From positions 1 through 33,968 of the forward strand of contig VXSY01000206.1 of NCBI GenBank assembly GCA_009837725.1: a stretch of 33,968 bases of DNA, read 5' to 3'. Below, one piece after another: positions 1 through 8,036 of this stretch. The position numbers and the translations under genes are program-made. The DNA comes from Gammaproteobacteria bacterium. Its GTDB lineage: Bacteria > Pseudomonadota > Gammaproteobacteria > Pseudomonadales > Azotimanducaceae. The notes beneath the pieces were generated by a model. The model had not been told where the DNA came from, searched no databases, and saw nothing but the letters and a program-made list of their open reading frames with translations. Every line of letters starts with the position of its first letter. Within the stretch, counting starts at the first letter, position 1.

Positions 1-378
1 CATGTCCGGGTGCAGCGGGGGGCGTCCGTCAATGTCGGGCGGCTTGATGAAGAGTTTGGTGGAGATTGTGTAGAGCCGCTGGTAGACTGGTAGCTGCTGG
101 GCGATGGCAAGCGTCGCAGGATGGCGGGCGTAGTCGAACAGGATCGGGTCCGTCTCCAGGTTCATGATCTTGTTGATGCCGTGCACTGGCGTCTTCGGCG
201 TCACGGCGCCTTTCACGACCATCACGTCGCGCATCACCGTCATTTCGGGCGGGGCGTTGCCGGCGGCGATGTCGAGGAAACGGGCGTTGTAGCGTTCGCG
301 TTGCGCAGGTTCCAGCAAACCAGGCACCAGCACGAAGCCCTCGCGATGGAACTCGGCAACTTGCTCCTCGGTCAGCAT
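1..378 (-). CDS. Phytanoyl-CoA dioxygenase (PhyH) family protein, partial (3' end outside window)
   Basis: The first 126 codons of a PhyH-type Fe(II)/2-oxoglutarate dioxygenase run off the left edge, so the C-terminal half is missing. The protein begins MLTEEQVAEFHREGFVLVPG, the usual opening of the family. It continues through a segment with PVHGINKIMN and ends at RPPLHPDM, where the HxD pair of the iron-binding facial triad appears. The family hydroxylates or halogenates diverse small substrates; the substrate here cannot be told. The ATG overlaps the DUF72 stop as ATGCTGA (7-nt overlap), so translation is probably coupled to that gene. This short reading was made directly from the reverse strand and is open to base 1. 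Confidence 0.8.
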   Translation of the reverse strand, partial: MLTEEQVAEFHREGFVLVPGLLEPAQRERYNARFLDIAAGNAPPEMTVMRDVMVVKGAVTPKTPVHGINKIMNLETDPILFDYARHPATLAIAQQLPVYQRLYTISTKLFIKPPDIDGRPPLHPDM

Positions 379-1097
379 GGCGCACCCTCTTCTTGGGGGC
401 CAGGCGCGACTCCGAGAAACCTCTTTGCGAGTGCCGGTCCTGCGCCTTCGTCCTCATGCTTGAAGAAGGCGAGACCCCGACCGGCACCGCTTTGCTCGCC
501 CCGCTCGCGCCAGAGGGCCAAGCTTGCGTCGTCGTAATCCTGCTTGCGCAAACGAAAGTACGCCCAGTCCGTCGTGGCGAAAAAGGTCGGCAGGTCCAAC
601 TTGCCGTCCTCGGAAACGCAGATGGCGGCGTCGTGGCTTCCGAGCGTCTCGGCAATCTCCTCGTCAAACCAAGACCGGTGGCGAAACTCCAGGGCCACGG
701 GCAGCTCCTTCGGCCAGGTGCCGAGGAAGGCATCGAGCAGCTCGGCATCCTTGCGCACGTACGGCGGAAGTTGAAACAGCACGCAACCGAGTTTGTCGCC
801 CAGCGTCCGCACCTTGCCCGCGAGGTACGAGGTGGCGTCTTCGCAGTCGCGGAGCCTCGCCTTGTGCGAAATGCTGCGCGGCGCCTTGATGGAGAAGCGG
901 AAGTGGTCCGGCACCGCATCACGCCATGTGTCCAAAGCCTTGCTCGACGGCATCCGGTAGAAGGTGTTGTTGATTTCCACTGCCGGCAACTGCGTTGCAT
1001 ACCAGCCAAGCATGGCATCGGGCTTGATCTTCTCGGGGTAGAAACTGCCCTTCCATTCCTTGTAGCTGTAGCCGCTTGTCCCCGCCAGCCACTCCAT
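372..1097 (-). CDS. DUF72 (YecE-like) domain protein
   Basis: A 241-residue DUF72/YecE protein, a TIM-barrel family of unknown biochemical function. The sequence opens with WLAGTSGYSYKEWKGSFYP and has VEINNTFYRMPS shortly after, both hallmark segments. Later it shows FRFSIKAPRSISH and the VALEFRHRSW motif. Length matches the family (about 240-280 aa). I place the start at the second ATG: GGAGGAG at 1104-1110 lies 6 nt upstream and would be a good ribosome-binding site, and family members start at this point. An in-frame ATG at 1112 would add only MEEFK. It lies 59 bp downstream of the SDR gene and overlaps the PhyH gene, so the three probably form one minus-strand operon. Confidence 0.88.
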   Translation of the reverse strand: MEWLAGTSGYSYKEWKGSFYPEKIKPDAMLGWYATQLPAVEINNTFYRMPSSKALDTWRDAVPDHFRFSIKAPRSISHKARLRDCEDATSYLAGKVRTLGDKLGCVLFQLPPYVRKDAELLDAFLGTWPKELPVALEFRHRSWFDEEIAETLGSHDAAICVSEDGKLDLPTFFATTDWAYFRLRKQDYDDASLALWRERGEQSGAGRGLAFFKHEDEGAGPALAKRFLGVAPGPQEEGAPC

Positions 1098-1103
1098 CTT
1101 GAA

Positions 1104-1110
1104 CTCCTCC
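1104..1110 (-). promoter_or_regulatory. Shine-Dalgarno that decides the DUF72 start
   Basis: On the minus strand GGAGGAG is followed by a 6-nt spacer and ATG at 1097. The same bases would be codons 1-3 if the ATG at 1112 were used, which makes 1097 the better start. Confidence 0.6.
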
Positions 1111-1156
1111 ATATGCGCGCCGCACGATAGCAGACGTGGTTTGCTGTGTGCCTTCC

Positions 1157-1924
1157 TCAGCGGGCGATCGCGCCGCCGTCGATGATGATGTTCTGGCCGT
1201 GGATGGCATCGGCGCGCGAGCTTGCGAGGAACAGCACGAGGTCGGCGACTTCCTCGCGCCGGGCGATGCGGCGGATGGGGATGCGGGCAGCGACGTGGGG
1301 TTCCACCTCCTCCCAGGTGTCGCCCCAGCCCTCGCGAGCGGCTCGGCGCATGTAGCCAGCCTCAACTTCCGGAGTGCGGATCATGCCGGGCGATACGAGG
1401 TTCACCCGGATGCCGGTGCCAGCCACCTCCTGGGCGAGGCTCGAGGTCATGGTCACGAGGGCACCCTTGGCGGAGTAGTAGTGTGGGTTGCGTGCCGCCG
1501 GGGCGAGGGTGCCGGCGGTGCCGAGGTTGATGATCCGGGCGCTCTGGCGCTCGCGCATCTCGGGCAGGAAGCGGCGAATCATGCGCTGTGCCGACAGCAC
1601 GTTGGTTTCGTACATGGCGAGCCAATCGGCGTCGGAAGCAGCCTCCCAGCGACCTCCGCTGGCAGCGCCGTAGTTGTTGACGAGAATGTCCGGCGCCGCG
1701 CCGACCTGCTCCGTCACGGCCGCGGCACCCTCTTCGGTGCGAATGTCGCCAAACACCGCCGTGCCGCCGCCGATTTCGGCCACGGCCGACTGGGCCTCGT
1801 CCTGTTCGAAGCCGTGGACGAATGCACGTGCTCCTTCGTGCAGGAACGCGGCGGCGATGACCAAGCCTGTGCCGCGGTGGCTGCCTGTGACGAGGACCGA
1901 TTTGCCGCCTAGTTCGAGATCCAT
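1157..1924 (-). CDS. SDR family NAD(P)-dependent oxidoreductase
   Basis: A 255-residue classical short-chain dehydrogenase/reductase. The Rossmann nucleotide-binding motif TGSHRGTG is at residues 13-20, the NNYG version of the structural NNAG motif at 83-86, the active-site Asn in ETNVLS at 109, and YxxxK as Y149/K153. The C-terminal segment RVNLVSPGMIRTP is typical. The catalytic serine expected 13 residues before Tyr is Thr136 (INLGTAG), a substitution that can still work because it keeps a hydroxyl. The segment GQNIIIDGG closes the fold. The ATG has GGGGAG about 7 nt upstream. The substrate is not predictable. It is the first gene of a probable operon with the DUF72 and PhyH genes. Confidence 0.9.
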   Translation of the reverse strand: MDLELGGKSVLVTGSHRGTGLVIAAAFLHEGARAFVHGFEQDEAQSAVAEIGGGTAVFGDIRTEEGAAAVTEQVGAAPDILVNNYGAASGGRWEAASDADWLAMYETNVLSAQRMIRRFLPEMRERQSARIINLGTAGTLAPAARNPHYYSAKGALVTMTSSLAQEVAGTGIRVNLVSPGMIRTPEVEAGYMRRAAREGWGDTWEEVEPHVAARIPIRRIARREEVADLVLFLASSRADAIHGQNIIIDGGAIAR

Positions 1925-2052
1925 GCGCCGCTCCCCTTGAGTCGCTTGAGGAAGTATGCCAAGTGGCGAAGTGCGGCGGAGAAATGGCCCCGCGTGCGAT
2001 ACTGCGCGGGTGCGTTGCCGGGCACCGAAGAGAGGGCGAGGGGCTGGCCGTC

Positions 2053-3192
2053 TTGGACGAGTTTGAGGACATTCGTCCGTATCGCGATGCGGAGGTTGCC
2101 GGTGTTCTGGCGCGGCTGCTCGACACTGGCGAACTCATTGAGCTCGCGGCGGCGCGCATTGCGCCGACATGGCATCGATTGCTGCCCGGACTGGTGCGTC
2201 ATTGGGTTCGCGCCCTGCTGCGGCGCCGCCTCAAGGGCGTCGACTCGGTGGCAGACATGCAGCAACTGCTCTCCACCCATGTCGAGAAGCTGGTGCGCAA
2301 GACCATGACCGAGTTCACCTACGCCGGCGTCGAGCATTTGCAGCGCGGCGTGCCGCATCTGTTCGTCTCCAACCACCGCGACATCGCCGTGGATCCGGCC
2401 CTCGTCAACTATGCGATCTGGCTCGAAGGCCACCAGACCGCCGAAATCGCCGTGGGCGACAACCTGCTGGGCCGCCCGTTCGAGAGCGACCTCATGCGCC
2501 TGAACAAGAGCTTCTTGGTGCCGCGTGGCGGTGGCAGCGCCCGGGCGCAATACGCGGCGCTCAGCCGCACTTCGGCCTACATTCGTCACACCCTCGAATC
2601 CGGCACCTCGGTGTGGATTGCCCAACGCGAAGGCCGCACCAAGGACGGCTTCGACCGTACGGATCCCGCCCTCTTGAAGATGCTGGGACTGGCCTGGCGC
2701 AAGGAAGTCGCGGCGCCCTTTGGCTGGCTGCAACGCCTGCGCCTCGTGCCGGTGTCGCTCTCCTACGAGCTCGATCCTTGCGCGGCCATGAAGGCACGGG
2801 AACTGTATCTGCGCGACCGTGACGGCGACTACGCGAAGGCGCCGGATGAGGACTTCCGCAGCATTGAACTCGGCATCCTCGGCTTCAAGGGCCGCGTCCA
2901 CGCCCACTTCGCACCGCCCGTCGAGGGCAGCTTCGAGTCGGCAGAAGCGCTCGCGGACTCGATGGATCGAACGATCGTGGGCAATCTCGCCGTGTACCCC
3001 ACCCACCACTGGGCTGAGGCGGAACTCGCGGGCAAGGGAGCCGAACCGCACCTTCGCGCAATGACGGAGCGAGTTCGCCGCGAACTGACGGAGGCGCGCG
3101 AGGCTTGCCCCCCGGAACACGCGCCTTGGCTGGCGGCTCAATACGCCAATTTGATCGAGAGCAAGCGGGCCCTGGGCGGCGGGGAGGGTTGA
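2053..3192 (+). CDS. PlsC-like 1-acyl-glycerol-3-phosphate acyltransferase family protein
   Basis: A glycerolipid acyltransferase-like protein of about 379 residues. Catalytic motif I is SNHRDIAVD, with His and Asp separated as in this sub-family (HX5D rather than the classical HX4D). The downstream block IAQREGRTKDG corresponds to the EGTRS-type motif that binds the phosphate. FLVPRGGG lies between them. Predicted role: acyl transfer to a lysophospholipid or related acceptor at the inner membrane. The start is uncertain. Homologues usually begin close to FEDIRPYRD, which favours the TTG at 2053 with GAGGGG about 9 nt upstream. GTG 1963 or ATG 1984 would add an atypical Arg/Gly-rich leader. 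It is transcribed divergently from the SDR gene. Confidence 0.82.
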   Translation: MDEFEDIRPYRDAEVAGVLARLLDTGELIELAAARIAPTWHRLLPGLVRHWVRALLRRRLKGVDSVADMQQLLSTHVEKLVRKTMTEFTYAGVEHLQRGVPHLFVSNHRDIAVDPALVNYAIWLEGHQTAEIAVGDNLLGRPFESDLMRLNKSFLVPRGGGSARAQYAALSRTSAYIRHTLESGTSVWIAQREGRTKDGFDRTDPALLKMLGLAWRKEVAAPFGWLQRLRLVPVSLSYELDPCAAMKARELYLRDRDGDYAKAPDEDFRSIELGILGFKGRVHAHFAPPVEGSFESAEALADSMDRTIVGNLAVYPTHHWAEAELAGKGAEPHLRAMTERVRRELTEAREACPPEHAPWLAAQYANLIESKRALGGGEG

Positions 3193-3319
3193 CGAGGTAT
3201 GTGCGGGGCGAGGGCCGTACGAAGAAAGCGGCTCAAGAATCATAGGGTTGCGTTGTTGGTCCGTGGAAGTGCCATCTGCCGCGGACGCCCGGGTCGCCGA
3301 CGCGCGTGGACAGGCTTGA

Positions 3320-3439
3320 AGGGCCTTGGAGGGAAGGCATCCTGCCTTCCCTAAGCGCCGATAGGCGCTTGTTCACCACCACAATGAAGCAGGTGCGCTG
3401 ACGCGCAGGGAAGGCAGAATGCCTTCCCTCCAAGGCCCT
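3320..3439. repeat. REP/BIME-like palindromic element in a convergent intergenic gap
   Basis: The 315-bp gap 3193-3507 between two convergent genes holds a compound inverted repeat. The outer arms 3320-3340 and 3419-3439 are exact 21-bp reverse complements. Each arm contains a hairpin with a 10-bp stem, AGGGAAGGCA/TGCCTTCCCT, at 3330-3352 (loop TCC) and 3407-3429 (loop GAA). Between them are smaller hairpins at 3353-3370 (AAGCGCC/GGCGCTT) and 3394-3407 (TGCGC/GCGCA). The 3330-3370 module recurs at 12567-12609. The architecture of two inverted REP hairpins is that of BIMEs. The rest of the gap (3193-3319) shows nothing recognisable. Confidence 0.8.
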
Positions 3440-3460
3440 CACTTTGAGTCAGATCGCCCA

Positions 3461-3496
3461 AGCATCAACGTGTTAGGCGTTTGTTCCATGTAAGCG
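3461..3496. repeat. Dispersed intergenic motif, copy 1
   Basis: AGCATCAACGTGTT plus about 22 further bases resembles 30822-30858, with the first 14 bases identical and most of the rest similar apart from a one-base length difference. On the minus strand both copies lie directly after a stop codon, 12 nt after the DUF6491-like gene and 21 nt after the PBP1B gene. Function is unknown; a 3'-end or repeat-related signal is possible. Confidence 0.4.
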
Positions 3497-3507
3497 TGGC
3501 CTACGAC

Positions 3508-4086
3508 CTACCGTGCGGCACGGCGTACCGTCGCGCCTACCACCGTGTTGCGGCGGCTGGCTTCGATGGCACGGCGCAGCAGTTCGCTGGACTCCGGGTC
3601 CAGTTCGACGAAGTTGCCGAGTTCGCAGATGGTGGACGGCAGCTCGGTGGAGCTGCGGCCCACTCCGCGGAAGCGGTCGCGGGCGCAGAATCGCCAACTG
3701 CGGCGTTCCATCGTCAGGCGCATGTTGCTGTGCAGTCCCAGACAGCGTTGGCGGAGCCGGTTCCACCAAAGTGTGCCGCGGCGACCCTCGAAGACCAAGT
3801 TGCGGTCGTCGACGACTTCCACGTTGCCGAAGCCGCCGCCGGGAATGCAGCGGGACTCGTTCACATAGGCGGTGTTGCCGAGTGGGTTGGCAAGGATCGC
3901 TTCGATGTCTGCATTCGCTGGCGCAGCAGGGTCTGCCTTCGACGCGGCTGTCGTGGCCTCGCTCTCGGCCGCCATTGCGGTCCCGAAAAACGGTGCCACC
4001 GAATAGAGACCTATGACGAAGCACCAATACGCGGTGCACTCACGACGCCGAGCACGAAGGCGTCCCGTGCGTGGGGTCGAGAGCAT
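3508..4086 (-). CDS. Exported DUF6491-like protein
   Basis: A 192-residue protein with a cleavable-looking signal peptide: an Arg-rich n-region (GRLRARRREC), hydrophobic CFVIGLYSVAPFF, then an AMAA cleavage site near residue 38. The mature part resembles the DUF6491 family as I know it: a single conserved domain with YVNESRCIP, a region VEVVDDRNLVFEG, then WWNRLRQRCLGL and a Cys-containing RFCARDRF segment. These cysteines may pair in the periplasm. Function is unknown. The frame is continuous with the first half of the upstream sirtuin because of a frameshift there, which creates a misleading 540-codon ORF; I treat them as separate genes. The ATG at 4086 gives the signal peptide. Confidence 0.7.
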   Translation of the reverse strand: MLSTPRTGRLRARRRECTAYWCFVIGLYSVAPFFGTAMAAESEATTAASKADPAAPANADIEAILANPLGNTAYVNESRCIPGGGFGNVEVVDDRNLVFEGRRGTLWWNRLRQRCLGLHSNMRLTMERRSWRFCARDRFRGVGRSSTELPSTICELGNFVELDPESSELLRRAIEASRRNTVVGATVRRAAR

Positions 4087-4123
4087 GGCTTGGGGGCGCG
4101 TCACAGGCTCACAAGTGACTTGG

Positions 4124-4141
4124 CGCGCCCTTACGGGCGCG
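4124..4141 (-). repeat. Strong intergenic hairpin, copy 1
   Basis: The 7-bp perfect stem CGCGCCC/GGGCGCG encloses a 4-nt loop. Read on the transcribed minus strand the loop is GTAA, a GNRA tetraloop. It sits 38 nt after the sirtuin stop and before the DUF6491-like start. The same stem recurs at 14729-14746. No T-tract follows, so I do not call it an intrinsic terminator. Confidence 0.5.
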
Positions 4142-4178
4142 GCGCCCTCCTCCCAAAGCCGCGGAGGCATCGCCGTAC

Positions 4179-5130
4179 TCAGCAGCCGAGACTGGTTGCG
4201 ACGGCTGCCAGCGCAGCGCCGCACCGCGCCTCGACCTTCAGGGTGAGCATGGCGTCGGCGCGCGTCACCCCTTCGTTCAGTGCCGCGACGGGCAGGTGCA
4301 GAGCCTCGGCCCGGCGGCAGAAGCGAAAGCTCGACTGCACCATCACCGACGATCCGCAGATCAGCACGCCGTTGCAGCCGGCGAGCGCGTTGAATGCCGC
4401 GTCCACCCTCGCTCGCGGCACGCTCTCGCCGAAAAAGACCACATCCGGCTTCGACGCCGCCGCAACGGTCGCAATAGGGGACGCGGAAGTCAGACAGGTC
4501 CACGCCCTCGAAATCGGCGTCGCCGTCTGGTGCGAGGGAGTGGTCAGGCGTCTCGAATCCTGGATTGTTCCCGGCCAGCCACGCGGCCACGTCGGCACGA
4601 GCCGTTCGGTGCCCGCATGCGGTACAGGTCACGGCATCTAGCCGCCCATGCAGGTCGACCACCCGTTCGTGACCTGCCGCCTGATGCAGGCCGTCGACGT
4701 TCTGCGTCACGACGATGCCGACGACTGCAGCGCGTTCCAACCTCGCGAGGGCGAAATGCGCCGGATTGGGCCGCGCCGCGCGAAAGCGCCGCCAGCCGAC
4801 ATGGCTCCTCGCCCAGTAGCGCTGCCGGGCCGCCTCGCTGCGGATGAACTGGTCGTACTGCACCGGCGGCTTGCGCTTCCACTGACCGTCGCGGCCGCGG
4901 TAGTCGAAGATGCCGGATTCGGTGCTGCATCCTGCGCCGGAGATGACGAACAGGGGGGCGTGGCGGGCTGCGAAATCGGCGATCCTCGCTACGTCGTCCG
5001 CGGTCGGCTGTACCGAGGCGGGCGTGGTCTCGAGGCCACGTGGACGGCGTGGCTGCGGCGGAGGCGACGCCGACGGTGCGTGAGGTACCGGACCCGTCAC
5101 GGGGCGCTCCCTCTGCGGCCCGATGGTCAC
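4179..5130 (-). CDS. Sir2-family NAD-dependent protein deacylase, with an apparent frameshift
   Basis: A class II-like sirtuin in two frames. Frame one, from GTG 5130, carries ISGAGCSTESGIFDYRG (NAD site, residues 63-79; the usual Pro of GIPDYR is Phe), TQNVDGLHQ (142-150), catalytic His161 in DLHGRL, and zinc ligands C169/C172 and C220/C223. At CGGV (codon 4455-4453) the frame breaks. One base later the -2 frame continues KPDVVFFGESVPR, then ICGSSVMVQSSF and a normal C-terminus ending at 4179. The family consensus here is CGGxLKPDVVFFGE, so two bases of one codon (L) appear lost; the repaired protein would be about 317 aa. The GTG overlaps the M32 peptidase stop (GTGA). This could be a real mutation or an assembly error. 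Confidence 0.8.
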
Positions 5131-6644
5131 GACGCCGCGTCCTCGCCGAGATAGCGAGCGCGCAGGTGGCTAAGGAACGCCTCGGTGCCCAAGGGCCTCC
5201 CGGTGGCGCGGACGATCAAATCGCTTCCGGCCATCACCCGGCCTTGGCCGTGGATGTTGTCACGCAGCCAGTGCAGCAAAGGCGCGAAATCACCCGCGCC
5301 GATGGCGTCCTCCACCCCCGGCAAAGCTGCTCTCGCCGCCTGCCAAAGCTGCGCCGCGGTGACGGCGCCCAAGATGTAGGAGGGGAAGTAGCCGATCAGG
5401 CCAGCGAACCAATGCACATCCTGCATGCAGCCATCTTTGAAATTGCCGGCGGTGCCGATGCCGAGATAGCTCTGCATCTTCTCGTCCCACGCGTCCGGAA
5501 TGTCACGAACGGCGAGAGAGCCGTCGAGCAGCGCCGTCTCGATCTCGTAGCGAAGGACGATGTGCAGAGGATAGGTTGCTTCGTCCGCATCCACGCGAAT
5601 GAAGCTGCGCTCAACGCGAGTGGCAAGCCTTGCGAGGTTGGCGGCGCTCCAGGTGGGGTCGGTTTCGTCGACGCCGAAGGCGCGACGGACGATGGGCGCA
5701 GCGAAGGCAAGGAAGGGCGCGCTCCGGCACACCTGCATTTCCATCAACAGCGATTGGCTCTCGTGCAGCGCCATCCCGACCGCCACGCCCACGGGCTGCC
5801 CCCGCCAGGCCGGCGGCAGGCCCTGTTCGTAGAGCGCATGGCCGGTTTCGTGCAACACCGCGAACATGGACTTGAGGAAATCGCCCTCGTCGTAGCGCGT
5901 GGTGATGCGGGCATCGTCCGGCTCGCCGCCGCAGAAAGGATGGTGGCTCACGTCGAGCCGCCCGCGCTCGAAGTCGAAGCCCATGTTGCGCATGAGGGTG
6001 CGACCGAGGTGCGCCTGCGCGGCGATGGAGAAGGGGCCGGTCGGCGCTTCGGCCGGCACCTGCCGGGAGATCGCACGGTCGATCAAGTCCGGAAGGACAT
6101 CGCGGAGTTCGCCGAAGATTGGATCAATGGCAGCCCGCGTCAGGCCGGGTTCGTATTCGTCGAGCAGCGCATCGTACGGTTCGGTGCCGTCGCCGACCGC
6201 CTCGGCAAGGGCGTGGCCGCGTTCTCGCGTCAAGCCAAGCACCTCCTCGAGCCCCTTCGTGACGGCGTCGAAATCGTTCGCGCCTCTCGCCGTGCGCCAG
6301 ATTTGCTCGCTTGCGGCGGAGGCGCGGGTCAGCGCCGTCACGAGGTCTTCCGGCAGCGCCCGTGCCCGACGCGAAACCCGCGCCATCTGGCGGAGGTTGG
6401 CGCATCGCCAAGGATCGTCTTCCTGCGCGAGCGCCGTGTCGGTCAACTCCGCGATGTCCGGCGCGGCTTCGAGCGAGTGAACGGTTCCGGCGAGTGCCGC
6501 CAAGGCGTCGGCGCGCATCTTGCCGCCGCCGCTCGGCATCATCACCGCCTCGTCCCAAGACAGCATCGACTCGGCATGACGCAGGTGGCCGATGGTGCGA
6601 AAGCGCTCCTCCAGGCCTTCGTACAGCTCTCCGGCTTGCGGCAT
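5127..6644 (-). CDS. M32-family metallocarboxypeptidase (Taq/Pfu type)
   Basis: A 505-residue M32 carboxypeptidase, a cytosolic zinc/cobalt enzyme that removes C-terminal residues from peptides. The zinc motif HETGH is at 265-269 (LHETGHALYEQG) and the third-ligand segment ALHESQS at 293-299. Other family blocks are RLDVSHHPFCGG, a run starting IRVDADEATYPLHI, and SYLGI. Length matches the family (about 500 aa). The mostly helical N-terminus begins MPQAGELYEGLEER. The ATG overlaps the esterase stop by one base (TGATG), and its own stop overlaps the sirtuin GTG, so the three are probably translated from one message. Confidence 0.95.
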   Translation of the reverse strand: MPQAGELYEGLEERFRTIGHLRHAESMLSWDEAVMMPSGGGKMRADALAALAGTVHSLEAAPDIAELTDTALAQEDDPWRCANLRQMARVSRRARALPEDLVTALTRASAASEQIWRTARGANDFDAVTKGLEEVLGLTRERGHALAEAVGDGTEPYDALLDEYEPGLTRAAIDPIFGELRDVLPDLIDRAISRQVPAEAPTGPFSIAAQAHLGRTLMRNMGFDFERGRLDVSHHPFCGGEPDDARITTRYDEGDFLKSMFAVLHETGHALYEQGLPPAWRGQPVGVAVGMALHESQSLLMEMQVCRSAPFLAFAAPIVRRAFGVDETDPTWSAANLARLATRVERSFIRVDADEATYPLHIVLRYEIETALLDGSLAVRDIPDAWDEKMQSYLGIGTAGNFKDGCMQDVHWFAGLIGYFPSYILGAVTAAQLWQAARAALPGVEDAIGAGDFAPLLHWLRDNIHGQGRVMAGSDLIVRATGRPLGTEAFLSHLRARYLGEDAAS

Positions 6645-7855
6645 CAGTCGTCCATCCCGACCGGGTCTGCGGCGGCGATGCGGTCCGCGGCGCCGATCGC
6701 AGCCCTCGCCAAGCGCGGCATGCGCCAGTCGCCGGCCGGAGTGCCGCTGCCCGTGTTCACCGTCAGCGCCACGGCAAGCCGCCGCGAAGGGTCGCAGAAC
6801 GCGCCGCTGCCGCCGTAGCCGTAGTGCCCAAAGGCATCCGGTGCGGTCTTGCCCAGGGTGAACGCGCGGTGATAGCCGAGCCGCCAGTGCATGGGGATCA
6901 TCAACACTCGGTCGCGGCCTCGGTTCTCCACCCGCGACAACTCCACCAGGCGTTCCCGCGAAACGAGCCGCACCCCGTCGATCTCGCCGCCTTCCGCCAG
7001 CATCGCATACACGCGCGCCAGCGCGCGCGCCGTGAACTGGCCATTGGCGCCGGTAATCGTCGGCGGCCCGGTGTGCTCGGCCTTCCAGGCGAACGGTTCA
7101 TTGAACGGCGTTAGCGCATTGCGGAACTCCGCGAGGTCGACGCCGACGCGAGCGAGCCCCGTCTCGATCCACTCTTGCGCGTTCTCGCGCCACGCCGGCT
7201 TGTCGGAGGGCGGCTCCGCCATGCCATTTTCGAGTTCAGCTCGCCGCGGCATGGCCTCCCCCGGCAGGCCGATGAAGCAGCCATCGAGATCGAGTGGCGC
7301 CACAAGCTCGTCGGTGAGGGCCTCGGCGAGGGACTTGCCCGTGAGTCGTTCGATGAGCCCACCCACCAGCCAGCCGAAGGTGAAGGCGTGATAGCCATGT
7401 GCGGTGCCAGGCTCATGTGCCGGTTCGGAAGCCGCCACCCGACGGCACATGTGATCCCAGTCCAGCATCTCCCGCGGCGAGGCGATCATGTCGGTGATTC
7501 GATACAGGCCCGCCTCGTGGCAGAGAACGTGCCGGATCGTGATGCGCTCCTTGCCACCGGCCTCGAACCCGGGCCAATGCTGCGCCACCGGATCGTCGTA
7601 TGCCGCCTTGCCCTGATCGATCAGCATATGCATGAGCGTCGAGACGATGCCCTTGCCGGTGGAGAAGCAAGGCGCAATGGTGTCCTCGCCCCAAGGCGTG
7701 CCGGCGTCGTCGCGGGTGCCGCCCCAAATGTCCGCCACGCAACGGCCGCGGTGATACACGGTGGCCGCCCCGCCGCCGTGGCCGGAACTGGGCAGCAGCC
7801 GGATGAGCGTGGCCGCTACATCGGCAAAGTCGGGGTGAACGGTTCCGTCAAGCAT
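6644..7855 (-). CDS. Serine hydrolase, beta-lactamase class C / EstB-like esterase family
   Basis: A 403-residue protein of the class C beta-lactamase fold, used mostly by esterases and peptidases. The nucleophile motif SxxK is STGK at 65-68. A Tyr-containing segment GYHAFTFGW corresponds to the YxN region, and HYGYGGSG to the C-terminal KTG/HxG loop. There is no signal peptide from the chosen ATG, so it is probably cytoplasmic and unlikely to be a resistance enzyme. I chose ATG 7855 (MLDGTVHPDF); an in-frame upstream start at 7927 would add 24 residues with no family similarity. It is the first gene of the esterase, M32 peptidase, sirtuin set and divergent from the metallopeptidase gene. Confidence 0.88.
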   Translation of the reverse strand: MLDGTVHPDFADVAATLIRLLPSSGHGGGAATVYHRGRCVADIWGGTRDDAGTPWGEDTIAPCFSTGKGIVSTLMHMLIDQGKAAYDDPVAQHWPGFEAGGKERITIRHVLCHEAGLYRITDMIASPREMLDWDHMCRRVAASEPAHEPGTAHGYHAFTFGWLVGGLIERLTGKSLAEALTDELVAPLDLDGCFIGLPGEAMPRRAELENGMAEPPSDKPAWRENAQEWIETGLARVGVDLAEFRNALTPFNEPFAWKAEHTGPPTITGANGQFTARALARVYAMLAEGGEIDGVRLVSRERLVELSRVENRGRDRVLMIPMHWRLGYHRAFTLGKTAPDAFGHYGYGGSGAFCDPSRRLAVALTVNTGSGTPAGDWRMPRLARAAIGAADRIAAADPVGMDD

Positions 7856-8036
7856 GGTGTGCGCTTTGCCTCCGATTGGTCGGTGCGATAATAGCGAGTA
7901 CGCGGACGTTCGTTCCGGCCGCGTCACCTAAGAAGGTCGGGATGGGCAAGATGCGTGCCTCGCGGCCCCCATGGACGGCGAACGCCCAAGAGAGTGGATG
8001 TCGGCGGAAGGGCTTGAAGCTGAAGACGGAAGCATC

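Noticed and set aside
3233-3442. Small ORFs containing the REGRMPSL peptide (also at 12341-12640)
   Set aside because: They are translations of the REP-like repeat, not genes.
3471-3480. GTTAGGC (and GTTGGGC at 30833) as integron attC core sites
   Set aside because: They match GTTRRRY but no RYYYAAC partner is found at attC distance and there is no integrase.
3508-5130. A single 540-codon Sir2-DUF6491 fusion protein
   Set aside because: The missing part of the Sir2 domain is present in the adjacent frame, and the second half has its own ATG and signal peptide. The long frame is accidental.
5040-6818. A 592-codon plus-strand ORF across the M32 peptidase gene
   Set aside because: Antisense shadow of the M32 gene, with no recognisable motif.
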